Shown here one piece after another: positions 43,523 through 52,413 of a stretch of 64,000 nucleotides of DNA (position 1 is the stretch's first letter; every line of letters begins with the position of its first letter). Both the position numbers and the translations under genes were made by a program. Origin of the DNA: an uncultured Bacteroidales bacterium (GTDB lineage Bacteria > Bacteroidota > Bacteroidia > Bacteroidales > Muribaculaceae); the NCBI GenBank assembly GCA_902762385.1, contig CACWNQ010000004.1:92378-156377 (forward strand), given 5' to 3'. The notes beneath the pieces are model-generated. The model was not told the origin of the DNA. It did no database searches and worked only from the letters and a program-made list of their open reading frames with translations.

Positions 43523-43530
43523 TATATTTG
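43523..43530 (+). promoter_or_regulatory. Promoter -7 box of the TPR gene
   Basis: TATATTTG matches TAnnTTTG and is followed by CAT. No well-placed TTTG is visible about 20 bp upstream (nearest 25 bp). Confidence 0.45.
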
Positions 43531-43578
43531 CATACTTTAATCATATATGAATTAAAAATACTACAATAATATAGTGTT

Positions 43579-46500
43579 ATGAACTTGAAGAAAGCTTTGT
43601 TATTAGCGTGTGCCGTTGCATCGGTTACTGTTGTGAATGCGCAACCAGTGGTTATGAGCAACGCAGGATATGGTTACTATCATCGTGGCGTTTTGATGAA
43701 TGATGTGCGCAACTATGTGGGTTCGTCGCATCAGCTCGACCACCTCAATAAATACCTGCTTCCTGAGTGGAATCAGGAAGCCGAGGCCGAATACATGAAG
43801 GTTATTAATGAGTTTGAGCTCGGCAAACCTGCAAGTTTGACTATGCTTGAGGAATTTATTGAGAATTATGAGGGAGATCCCCTTGCTGTTGCAGCAAGAG
43901 CTAAGGTGGGCGATTATTATTTCTACCGTGGCGATTTTGCACAGGCACTCGATAATTACCGTCAGGTCAGGGCAAAGGCACTAGACGACGACACCGACGA
44001 GGATGTGCTGTATCGTCGTGCTTATTGTGACCTGATGCTTGAGGACTATGACGAGGCCAAAACTATTTATGACAAGCTGTCGACAACCAAGCAATATAGC
44101 AGCGCTTCTACTTTCTTTAAGGCTTATATAGAGTATGCCAACCAGAATTATGGTGAGGCCTACAAGCTCTTTGAGAACGTTGATCGCACTGGCGAACTCG
44201 GATATCAGTCACAATACTATATGTGCCAAATCCTGTATAAGCAGGGCGACTATATTAACGCTGCTCGCCTAGGTCAATCGCTCATCGAGGACGACCAAAA
44301 CGACTATTTCAGTGCCGAGATGAATCGCATTGTGGGCGAGAGCTACTATCGACAGGGTAAAAACGCTACTGCAAAGCCATACTTGAACAAATTCATTGAA
44401 CTCAACGACGAGGAAACAGTCGAGAAGAGAAATGCTACCTACATGCTAGGAGTGATAAACTTCAACTCGCGCGAATATGATAAGGCCATAGAAAACATGC
44501 TTGCAGTGGCTGGTGAAGACGATGCTCTCACACAGAGCGCATTGCTTTATGTGGGCCAGAGTCGCCTCAAGAGTGGTGACTATAATGGTGCAGCAATAGC
44601 CTTTGAGCGTGCAGCCAATATGCGTTGGGACAAGAACGTGCGTGAGACAGCATTCTATAACTATGCTATCAGTCAGAGCCGCGGAGGTCGCACTCCTTTC
44701 AACAAGTCGATCGACATGTTCGAGCAGTTCCTTAACGAGTATCCTAACTCGGCTTATTACAGCAATGTTGAGAATTACCTGATTGATGCTTACACTACCA
44801 CTACCGACTATGATCGTGCGCTGGCAAGCATTGCCAATATCAAGAACCCAAGTGATAAGGTGCTTAAGGCTAAGCAAACTGTGCTCTACCATAAGGGTGT
44901 GCAACAGCTTCGCAACAATAAGCCTGCAGCTGCGGCTCATGCACTGCAGCAAGCTATAGATGAGGGAAAGAAGGACAATGAGGTCTTCAACGACAGTAAG
45001 CTGTGGCTTGCCGAGGCTCAGTACCAACTTGGTGACTACAAGAGTGCCGCCAAGAATCAGCAAGAGTATGTGAATTCTGTTTCGACAAACGATGTTAATT
45101 ATGGATTGGCTCAGTTCAATTTAGGCTCATCATTGTTCAATCAGCAAGATTACCCAAAGGCTATAGAGGCATTTACAAAGGCAATTGAGACCAACTCGTT
45201 GAGCCGCGAAATGGCTGCCGAGGCATATAATAGAATTGGCGACGCTAAGTACTATGGTAAAGACTTCAATGGCGCTGTTGACAGCTACACTAAGGCAGCT
45301 AACAGCAATATTGATGCTTCGGCCGAGTATGCGATGCTTCGCAAGGCAATTATCGCTGGCGACAAGAGCGAATATGACTCAAAGATAGCTCAACTTAATG
45401 AGCTTATCAAAACATATCCCAACTCATCGAAGGTGCCTGAGGCGATGCTTGAGAAAGGCAACGCTCAGGTTAATGCAGGAAAACTTTCGGAGGCCATCAA
45501 CTCTTATGGTGAGCTGATGCGCAAGTATCCACAGCAGCCCGAGGCTCGCGAAGGTATGCTCAAGATGGCGCTTGCTCAAAAGTCGAACAATGAAATTAAC
45601 GATGCCATCAACACCTATTGGAACGTGATAACCAAATTCCCTGCAAGTAATGAAGCCAAGACAGCCGCCCAGGATTTGAAGGTTATATATGCCGACCGTG
45701 GAGAACTTGGTGAGTTCAGCCGAAGGCTCAATGGTATAGAAGGTGGACCAAAGATTGACGTTCGTGAGGTGGAGAAAGCTGCCTTCGATGCTGCCGAGAC
45801 TTATTATATCGACAATGAGAGCATTGCAAAACTTGAGAACTACCTGCGTGACTATCCAAATGGAGCTTACACAAGCGAGGCAATGTACTACATAGGTCAT
45901 TATTATTACAGCAAGCGCGATTATAATAGCGCAATGCAGGCGCTTGACGATGCTCTTGAGGGCAGCGAGGATGCTCCATTTGCACAACGAGCAATGGCAC
46001 TCAAGGGTGCGTTGCTGCTTGAGCAGGGTCGTGCCAGCGATGCAATAGACGTGTATAAGACTTGGGCAACCAAGGCTACCAACAATGACAATTATGCTCT
46101 GTCGCAACTTGGCATCGTTCGCGCCGCTAGTGAGGCTCAAGAGTGGAAAGAGGTTGTGACTAGTGCTAATAATCTGATTGAAGGTGGTTACACTCTAAGT
46201 AGCGACATTGAGCAAGAAGTGATACTCGACCGCGCTATCGCTTATACCAACCTTGGTAACTCTCTCGCTGCAATGACCGATCTTAACAGTTTGGCATCAA
46301 ACACTCAAAGTGCAGCTGGTGCTCAGGCAGCCTACGAAATTGCAAGACTGCAATATGAGGAGGGTGACCTTGAGAATGCCGAGAAGAGTCTTGATGCCTT
46401 GATTGGCAGTGGCACCGAGCATAACTATTGGGTAGCAAAGGGCTTTATCTTGCTGTGCGACATCTACAATGAGCAAGGTAATCAGCAGCAGGCTATTGAG

Positions 46501-46602
46501 TACCTCGTGAGCCTTAAGAACAACTATCCAGGCAAGGAGGGTGAGATTTTCAATGAGATTGAGAGTCGATTGAGCAATTGGCAAAAGAAATCGAAGAAAT
46601 AA
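43579..46602 (+). CDS. Large exported tetratricopeptide-repeat protein
   Basis: A 1007-residue protein with signal peptide (MNLKKALLLACAVASVTVVNAQ). Almost all the rest is tandem TPR units, for example RAKVGDYYFYRGDFAQALDN, YGLAQFNLGSSLFNQQDYPK, AYNRIGDAKYYGKDFNGAVD and EAMYYIGHYYYSKRDYNSAM. Twenty or more helical hairpins give a long superhelical scaffold. Such TPR proteins in Bacteroidales often sit with an outer-membrane beta-barrel, and the barrel gene follows here after 88 bases, so it is probably periplasmic and binds that barrel (inference). Ending KKSKK is basic. A protein partner or peptidoglycan task is unknown. Confidence 0.88.
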   Translation: MNLKKALLLACAVASVTVVNAQPVVMSNAGYGYYHRGVLMNDVRNYVGSSHQLDHLNKYLLPEWNQEAEAEYMKVINEFELGKPASLTMLEEFIENYEGDPLAVAARAKVGDYYFYRGDFAQALDNYRQVRAKALDDDTDEDVLYRRAYCDLMLEDYDEAKTIYDKLSTTKQYSSASTFFKAYIEYANQNYGEAYKLFENVDRTGELGYQSQYYMCQILYKQGDYINAARLGQSLIEDDQNDYFSAEMNRIVGESYYRQGKNATAKPYLNKFIELNDEETVEKRNATYMLGVINFNSREYDKAIENMLAVAGEDDALTQSALLYVGQSRLKSGDYNGAAIAFERAANMRWDKNVRETAFYNYAISQSRGGRTPFNKSIDMFEQFLNEYPNSAYYSNVENYLIDAYTTTTDYDRALASIANIKNPSDKVLKAKQTVLYHKGVQQLRNNKPAAAAHALQQAIDEGKKDNEVFNDSKLWLAEAQYQLGDYKSAAKNQQEYVNSVSTNDVNYGLAQFNLGSSLFNQQDYPKAIEAFTKAIETNSLSREMAAEAYNRIGDAKYYGKDFNGAVDSYTKAANSNIDASAEYAMLRKAIIAGDKSEYDSKIAQLNELIKTYPNSSKVPEAMLEKGNAQVNAGKLSEAINSYGELMRKYPQQPEAREGMLKMALAQKSNNEINDAINTYWNVITKFPASNEAKTAAQDLKVIYADRGELGEFSRRLNGIEGGPKIDVREVEKAAFDAAETYYIDNESIAKLENYLRDYPNGAYTSEAMYYIGHYYYSKRDYNSAMQALDDALEGSEDAPFAQRAMALKGALLLEQGRASDAIDVYKTWATKATNNDNYALSQLGIVRAASEAQEWKEVVTSANNLIEGGYTLSSDIEQEVILDRAIAYTNLGNSLAAMTDLNSLASNTQSAAGAQAAYEIARLQYEEGDLENAEKSLDALIGSGTEHNYWVAKGFILLCDIYNEQGNQQQAIEYLVSLKNNYPGKEGEIFNEIESRLSNWQKKSKK

Positions 46603-46690
46603 CACGGCACGGAGCAATCTCACGTTGGGAATTGCAAGGCCTATAACTATCGTTTAATAAGGTTTACACATTATTTTATATAACTTCACA

Positions 46691-48565
46691 ATGATGACAA
46701 ACAAGTTAAAATATACTGCTCTGGCTGTGGCTCTTGTGACCACGATGGGTGGTTATGCCCAAAGTACAAACCAAGACAAGAAAGACCTCAACAAGGTAAT
46801 CACACTAGAGAGGGAATTTGATCCCGTTAAGAAGGAGGTGGTGAAAAAGACTGTGCTCCCTAAGGAGATAAAGCAGAGCACCAAGGAGGCTGTGGCGCCT
46901 CAGTTCAGTGATTGGACTGTGCCGGCATTAGTTCCAGTCGATATTCCCACTATGTTGCCTTACGGTTATCGCACCCGCCACAATTTCTCAAACCAGAGGG
47001 GTTATCTTAATGTGGGACTGGGAACGTGCCTGAACACTCTTGTGAGTGCAGGTTATCGTGCTATCGACAAGGATGCCGAGCAACTTAACGTGTGGTTGCA
47101 GCATAACAGCACTTGGCTTGGAAAGAATACTACTAAACTCATTGAGAACTCGTCGCAGCGTCAAAAACAGCGCTTCAACGATAACTTGTTGGGTGCTAGT
47201 TGGACTAAGGAAATGACTAAGGGTACATTAGGAATTGATGGACGACTTCATTTTGATAGTTTTAACTACTATGGTGGATTCAGTGATTACTTGAAGAACA
47301 ACAAGACTGCATTTGTTGAAGCTAGAGTAGATGGTAAGTGGGAGAGCGAGTATAAAATCAATGATGAAGATGCTATAGAATATGAGGCAAATGCCACAAT
47401 TGACTATGCCGGCTACGACAAGTCACATCTTGAGGGTGTCTCGGGAGCCAAGGAATTCTGGGTTGGCGCTTCGGTTGAAGGTGAGTACAATCTTGAGAAG
47501 ATAGGCGATGTGGGTTTGCTCTTTGGTGTTGACGTCGTTAACTCGCGTCGTCATGAATTCAACAAAAACACAAGCGTCAACAAGACGTTTGGTATGTTAA
47601 CTCTCAACCCATATTATAAGTATTCGAATGACATTTTCAATGCTAAGGCTGGTGCCGTGATTAACTTCTCGTTCAACGACGGTGCTGCAGTGCGTGTTGC
47701 TCCTAATGTAGACCTCAACTTCAAGATTTATAAGGGAGTGAACCTCTTTGTTAATGCTACAGGAGGCAAGGAGATAAACCACCTGGGTGCTTTGCACGAC
47801 CAATATCGTTACAATGACCCGTTAGCAGGCTATGGTGCAAGTACTTATGTGCCTTTTGATGGAAAATTAGGTTTTAACGTTGGTCCATTTGTGGGATTCA
47901 GTGCTAAGGCTTATGTGGGCTATGGATTTGTCACTGGTCAGCTCGATGCTGTTGTTCCTGCTGCTAATTCTGGAATCTATAAAGAGGTTCTCGACATTGA
48001 GAACCCAACACCCGATGGCCCGTTGTCGCCTTATAAAGACTATAATCAATATGCAGCTATCATTTACATGATGACGAAGTGCAAAGGCGCTTATATGGGT
48101 TTTGAGATGAATTATAAATATCGTTCACTTGCCGAAGCCAAACTTCAGTTTGTACACACATTTGTCAGTGACGAGGACTATTATGTTGGCAAGCGCTACA
48201 TGGGTTATCCCCTTGGTGATGATGGACCAACCAGCATTTTCAACTTTGATGTGAAAGTGTGGCCCATTAAACTCCTTACAGTTACTGCAGGACTCCATTG
48301 TCGCATCAATCGCTCGACATTCGCCCGCAGTTGGGTAGATCCCACTATGGGAGATGATGGTACCATTAACCCCGGCTATTATATCTTTGGTGCAATTGAA
48401 ATGAAAGATGTTGTTGACCTTCATGTGGGTGCACGCTACAGTTTCAGCCATATCTTCTCGGTGTGGGCTCAGGCTAGCAACCTGCTGTGCAAGCAGTGGG
48501 ACATCATGCCAGGTCAAGGTGCTCAGAAGATTGGGCTCATGGGTGGTATTTCACTGAATTTCTAA
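46691..48565 (+). CDS. Outer-membrane beta-barrel protein
   Basis: A 624-residue exported protein with a signal peptide (about residues 1-23, ending GGYAQ). A hydrophilic plug-like stretch follows (KVITLEREFDPVKKEVVKKT), then alternating amphipathic strands with aromatic belts to the end (for example YLNVGLGTCLNTLVSAGYRA, WVGASVEGEYNLEKIGDVGL, GAYMGFEMNYKYRSLAEAKL). The last residue is Phe (GLMGGISLNF), the usual beta-barrel assembly signal. The barrel resembles TonB-dependent receptors, but a TonB box and canonical plug are not obvious, so transport is uncertain. It is grouped with the preceding TPR protein. Confidence 0.8.
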   Translation: MMTNKLKYTALAVALVTTMGGYAQSTNQDKKDLNKVITLEREFDPVKKEVVKKTVLPKEIKQSTKEAVAPQFSDWTVPALVPVDIPTMLPYGYRTRHNFSNQRGYLNVGLGTCLNTLVSAGYRAIDKDAEQLNVWLQHNSTWLGKNTTKLIENSSQRQKQRFNDNLLGASWTKEMTKGTLGIDGRLHFDSFNYYGGFSDYLKNNKTAFVEARVDGKWESEYKINDEDAIEYEANATIDYAGYDKSHLEGVSGAKEFWVGASVEGEYNLEKIGDVGLLFGVDVVNSRRHEFNKNTSVNKTFGMLTLNPYYKYSNDIFNAKAGAVINFSFNDGAAVRVAPNVDLNFKIYKGVNLFVNATGGKEINHLGALHDQYRYNDPLAGYGASTYVPFDGKLGFNVGPFVGFSAKAYVGYGFVTGQLDAVVPAANSGIYKEVLDIENPTPDGPLSPYKDYNQYAAIIYMMTKCKGAYMGFEMNYKYRSLAEAKLQFVHTFVSDEDYYVGKRYMGYPLGDDGPTSIFNFDVKVWPIKLLTVTAGLHCRINRSTFARSWVDPTMGDDGTINPGYYIFGAIEMKDVVDLHVGARYSFSHIFSVWAQASNLLCKQWDIMPGQGAQKIGLMGGISLNF

Positions 48566-48579
48566 ATCTTCAATAACAC

Positions 48580-48614
48580 AATAATGGCTGTGAGAAATAA
48601 TCACAGCCATTATT
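48580..48614 (+). terminator. Terminator after the beta-barrel gene
   Basis: AATAATGGCTGTGA (48580-48593) and TCACAGCCATTATT (48601-48614) form a perfect 14-bp stem followed by TTAATTT. Confidence 0.8.
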
Positions 48615-48624
48615 TTAATTTATC

Positions 48625-49119
48625 ATGAGAAAAATAAGACACGCAATTGTGGCCGATGTTGACCGTATCATGCAAGTGCTCGATGCTGCCAAGCAGGTAA
48701 TGCGTAATGCGGGTAACGAGAATCAGTGGATTAACGGGTATCCTACGGTCGAGGCCGTAATTAGCGATATTGAGCGTCAAGGCGGTATGGTGGTTGAGGA
48801 TGATGGGGTAGTGGTAGCCTATTTCGCTTTCCTGCCTTCGCCTGAGCCTACCTATGCAGCAATATATGAAGGACAATGGATTGATGATACATTGCCTTAT
48901 CATGTGGTGCATCGCATGGGTGGTGAGCCCACTGCTCGCGGCATATTTGCGAGTGCTATGGATTATTGTTTTGAGCACGATCCAAACATACGTGTAGATA
49001 CCCATCGTGACAATAAGATAATGCAGCATCTGTTCACCAAGCATGGTTTCAGGTACTGTGGAATAATTTATCTTCTTAATGGTGACGAGCGCCTAGCCTA
49101 TCAAAAATGCACAATTTGA
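48625..49119 (+). CDS. GNAT-family N-acetyltransferase
   Basis: A 164-residue acyl-CoA N-acyltransferase fold. It starts MRKIRHAIVADVDRIMQVLD, an EAMKLR-like GNAT beginning; the acetyl-CoA-binding region is around the RGIFASAMDYCFEHD segment, and the end has the NKIMQHLFTKHGFRYCGIIY stretch usual for the last strand. The substrate (amine, protein or antibiotic) is not readable. It has the unusual feature that its stop codon lies inside the arm of a strong bidirectional terminator. Confidence 0.85.
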   Translation: MRKIRHAIVADVDRIMQVLDAAKQVMRNAGNENQWINGYPTVEAVISDIERQGGMVVEDDGVVVAYFAFLPSPEPTYAAIYEGQWIDDTLPYHVVHRMGGEPTARGIFASAMDYCFEHDPNIRVDTHRDNKIMQHLFTKHGFRYCGIIYLLNGDERLAYQKCTI

Positions 49120-49144
49120 GATTATTCTCAAATTGTGCATTTTC
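49104..49144. terminator. Bidirectional terminator between the GNAT gene and nrdG
   Basis: AAAATGCACAATTTGAGA (49104-49121) pairs with TCTCAAATTGTGCATTTT; the GNAT stop codon is within the first arm. Confidence 0.85.
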
Positions 49145-49164
49145 TATTGTGCATTAAGTATTAA

Positions 49165-49659
49165 CTAATCGTGCCACAGTGTGAGCTTGTCGTTCTTGAG
49201 AGTGGCTTGAACGTCGATGAGGCGTTGGTTGTGGCTGCCTCGGAAGCGTAGCTTTGTGTCGCGTTCGTCGATTTTGAATGGACTGTCGACTAGTACATCT
49301 AGTTGGCTTACCACCTCCATCAACTGAGGTTCTTTTTTCACTTGCTCCCAAGTGTAGCCGGTATAGCACCACACGTTATAACCTAGTTCGCTCTTGATGC
49401 GCTTCACCAAGTGCGCTAGTGGCTTGGGTTGCGCTAGTGGGTCACCACCTGAAAAGGTTACAGGTGCCTCGTTATAGGCAATCACTTCCATGAGCTCATC
49501 GAGGGTGCGTGTGTCGCCACCACCCATGTTCCACGACTCGGGGTTGTGGCATCCTGGGCAATGATGATTGCATCCTGCCAAATAAATTGACGTACGCAAT
49601 CCTGGGCCATCAACGCTGGTCCCTTCGACGACATGCAATACTCTCAAATTCTCGGTCAT
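49165..49659 (-). CDS. nrdG: Anaerobic ribonucleotide reductase activating protein
   Basis: A 164-residue radical-SAM activase that makes the glycyl radical of NrdD. Cys30, Cys34 and Cys37 (GCNHHCPGCHNPESW) form the [4Fe-4S] site; the glycine-rich TFSGGDPLAQP follows. It lies 69 bases after nrdD on the same strand, so is presumably translated from the same mRNA. Confidence 0.95.
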   Translation of the reverse strand: MTENLRVLHVVEGTSVDGPGLRTSIYLAGCNHHCPGCHNPESWNMGGGDTRTLDELMEVIAYNEAPVTFSGGDPLAQPKPLAHLVKRIKSELGYNVWCYTGYTWEQVKKEPQLMEVVSQLDVLVDSPFKIDERDTKLRFRGSHNQRLIDVQATLKNDKLTLWHD

Positions 49660-49728
49660 AGTTTTATAGGATAGGAGTGACTAGGAAAAACTCTTAACTG
49701 TGAACTCTTAACTGTGAACTCTTAGCTC

Positions 49729-51936
49729 TTACTTATGCACTACACGGTCGTGGAGCTCGGCAAGTTTGCCACTGTTCCAACGGTCGGTTGTTCCTACAAG
49801 GTAGCCTGTAATGCGCTGCAACTGGTCGATGTTGTGACCGTGGCACTCAGGGCACTCATGCAGATCTTCGGTAGCGTCCTCATATCCGCAGTCCAAGCAA
49901 CGGTTACGGTTATGGTTCACCGAGCCATAGCCAATGTTGTACTTGTCCATCAGGTCAACTATGTCCATGATGGCCTGTGGGTTGTGGGTGGCATCACCGT
50001 CAATCTCAACATAAAAGATGTGTCCACCGCGAGTAATCTCGTGGTAAGGTGCCTCAACCTCAGCCTTGTGCTTGGGACTGCACTTGTAGTATACGGGCAC
50101 GTGGTTACTGTTAGTGTAGTAAATCTTGTCGGTGATACCGGGAAGCTCACCAAAGTCCTTACGGTCGCGACGTGTGAACTTGCCACTGAGGCCCTCGGCT
50201 GGAGTTGCGAGGACACTGTAGTTGTGCTTGTACTGCTCGCTGTACTCGTTGATGCGCTCGCGCATGTGTGAGATAATCTTCAGACCCAGTTCCTGGCTCT
50301 CTTGGCACTCGCCGTGGTGCTTGCCTGTGAGGGCAATGAGGCACTCGGCGAGACCAATGAAGCCAATGCCCAGCGTACCTTGATTGATAACGCTCTCGAT
50401 TGTGTCGGTGGGCTTGAGGTTCTCGCATCCGTTCCACAGTTGCGACATGAGCAGTGGGAACTGCTTAGCTAATGCAGTGCGTTGGAATTGGAAACGGTCA
50501 TCGAGTTGGCGTGCAGTGATATCGAGCACTCGGTCAAGTTTCTTGAAGAACTCGTTGATGCGCTCCTGCTTGTCCTCGATTTTCATGCATTCGATAGCCA
50601 GTCGCACAATGTTGATGGTCGAGAATGAGATGTTACCGCGGCCAATACTCGTTTTAGGGCCAAAGCGGTTCTCAAATACTCGAGTGCGGCATCCCATTGT
50701 AGCAACCTCATAGTGATATCGCTCGGGATCATTGATGTCCCATTTCTCGTGGAAGTTGTAGGTGGCGTCGAGATTTACAAAGTTGGGGAAGAAACGTCGT
50801 GCAGTCACCTTGCATGCGAGCTTGTATAAATCATAGTTGGGGTCGGTTGGTAGGTAGCTCACGCCCTTCTTCTTTTTCCATATTTGGATGGGGAAGATAG
50901 CTGTTGAACCGTTACCCACACCCTCCCAAGTAGAGTGAAGGAGTTCGCGAATAATGCATCGTCCTTCGGGGCTGAAGTCGGTACCGTAGTTGATGGAGCT
51001 GAACACTACTTGGTTGCCGCCACGGCTATGGATAGTGTTCATGTTGTGGATAAATGCCTCCATGGCTTGATGAACACGATTAGCGGTGCGATTGATGGCA
51101 TGCTGCAGCACACGCTCACGTCCTTTCAAGCCATCAAGGTCGCGAATGATGTAGTCATCGACTTTAGCGTCATACATGTCCTTGTAGTCCTCGCCGTTGA
51201 TGTCCTCAAGAATCTTTACCTCCTCGATGAAAGTGCGGCGCACAAATGGAGCCAGATAGAAGTCGAATGCAGGTATTGCCTGTCCACCATGCATTTCGTT
51301 CTGTGCAGTCTCCATCGAGATGCATGCAATAACGCTTGCAGTCTCGATGCGCTTGGCAGGACGTGACTCTCCATGGCCAGCCCAGAACCCGTTGTTTAGA
51401 ATTTTGTCGAGAGGGTGCTGGACACAGGTGAGACTCTTAGTGGGGTAGTAGTCTTTATCGTGAATGTGGAGATAGTTGGCTCTCACAGCCTCACGTGCTT
51501 CTTCGCTCAAGAGGTAGTCATCGACGAACGGCTTTGTGGTCTCGCTGGCAAACTTCATCATCATGCCGGCAGGAGAGTCGGCATTCATGTTGGCGTTCTC
51601 GCGGGTGATATCGTTGTTCTTGGTGTTGATAATCTCCAGGAACAGATCGCGGGTTTTTGCCTTGCGGGCGATGCTGCGCTTGTGGCGATAGTTGATGTAG
51701 CACTTTGCCACTTCCTTGCGTGGGCTCTTCATGAGTTCGAGCTCAACCATATCTTGTATGCCTTCGACGCTCATTTGGCTCTTACCACGTGCTCCAATGT
51801 GGTCGGCGATGCGCTGAATGAGTGCCTCGTCGTCGCCGGCGTCGGTGGCTAACATCGCTTTGCGAATAGCCGCTTTGATTTTTTCTTCGTTGTATCCAAC
51901 AACTCGTCCGTCACGTTTTACTACTGTTTGTATCAT
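49729..51936 (-). CDS. nrdD: Anaerobic ribonucleoside-triphosphate reductase
   Basis: A 735-residue class III reductase that makes dNTPs without oxygen. The N-terminus is an ATP-cone (VKRDGRVVGYNEEKIKAAIR). The centre has family segments such as VFSSINYGTDFSPEGRCIIR and RGNISFSTINIVRLAIECMK. Zinc-binding Cys680, 683, 695 and 698 (CLDCGYEDATEDLHECPEC) precede the glycyl-radical site Gly711 in QRITGYLVGTTDRWN. Together with nrdG it forms an operon from the promoter at 52050-52080. Its leader carries a terminator-like hairpin. Confidence 0.96.
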   Translation of the reverse strand: MIQTVVKRDGRVVGYNEEKIKAAIRKAMLATDAGDDEALIQRIADHIGARGKSQMSVEGIQDMVELELMKSPRKEVAKCYINYRHKRSIARKAKTRDLFLEIINTKNNDITRENANMNADSPAGMMMKFASETTKPFVDDYLLSEEAREAVRANYLHIHDKDYYPTKSLTCVQHPLDKILNNGFWAGHGESRPAKRIETASVIACISMETAQNEMHGGQAIPAFDFYLAPFVRRTFIEEVKILEDINGEDYKDMYDAKVDDYIIRDLDGLKGRERVLQHAINRTANRVHQAMEAFIHNMNTIHSRGGNQVVFSSINYGTDFSPEGRCIIRELLHSTWEGVGNGSTAIFPIQIWKKKKGVSYLPTDPNYDLYKLACKVTARRFFPNFVNLDATYNFHEKWDINDPERYHYEVATMGCRTRVFENRFGPKTSIGRGNISFSTINIVRLAIECMKIEDKQERINEFFKKLDRVLDITARQLDDRFQFQRTALAKQFPLLMSQLWNGCENLKPTDTIESVINQGTLGIGFIGLAECLIALTGKHHGECQESQELGLKIISHMRERINEYSEQYKHNYSVLATPAEGLSGKFTRRDRKDFGELPGITDKIYYTNSNHVPVYYKCSPKHKAEVEAPYHEITRGGHIFYVEIDGDATHNPQAIMDIVDLMDKYNIGYGSVNHNRNRCLDCGYEDATEDLHECPECHGHNIDQLQRITGYLVGTTDRWNSGKLAELHDRVVHK

Positions 51937-51984
51937 ATTCTATTAGGAGGTAAATAATAAGTAGGTTATAAAAGTAGATGCGTT

Positions 51985-52010
51985 TAAAAAGCCCAATCTC
52001 TCGGGCCTTG
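51985..52010 (-). promoter_or_regulatory. Terminator-like hairpin in the nrdD leader
   Basis: On the minus strand AAGGCCC pairs with GGGCTTT (one G-U) around GAGAGATT, then runs into T residues. It is between the nrdD promoter and start codon, so it may attenuate nrdD-nrdG transcription. Confidence 0.45.
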
Positions 52011-52049
52011 AAGGTTGTACTAAAAAGTGTCTCCTTTTAATTTGCAGTG

Positions 52050-52080
52050 CAAAACTACAAAAGGTTATATAGATGGCAAA
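52050..52080 (-). promoter_or_regulatory. Promoter of nrdD-nrdG
   Basis: On the minus strand TTTG (CAAA at 52077-52080 on plus) is followed after 19 bp by TAGTTTTG (52050-52057). The start point is near 52043, leaving a leader of about 105 nt. Confidence 0.65.
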
Positions 52081-52413
52081 ATTTTTTCTCGAGAATTTAT
52101 CAACAATTTTTGTTTTTGGAAACTTTTTTAAAATATCAAAATTATAAAAGATTGTAAATCAAAGGTATATAAAAAGTTTTGGAAAACTTTTACTGATAGG
52201 GCTGTTGTATTAATTATCAAAAAATATTCAGAAATTCTTTTTGCAACTTTCTTGACTATGTGTTTTTGATTTGTTGTTGAGATGTCGGAGAGGTGCTTGT
52301 GAAGGCATGGCTTCCATGTTAAAAATGGTGGGTTATTTGGTTAATTTACGAAAAATTAGTAACTTGCACAACTTTTTTAATCAAGAACATAAATATTTAA
52401 AAAACATAAAGCT

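Larger units (their letters stand above)
51937..52413. other. 477-base gap: nrdD promoter and leader hairpin; nuclease gene promoter not clear
   Basis: No gene is supported. The minus strand holds the nrdD promoter and a short attenuator-like hairpin in its leader. To the right the DNA is AT-rich. A partial -7 box (TAACTTG) near 52360 may serve the nuclease gene. Confidence 0.5.
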
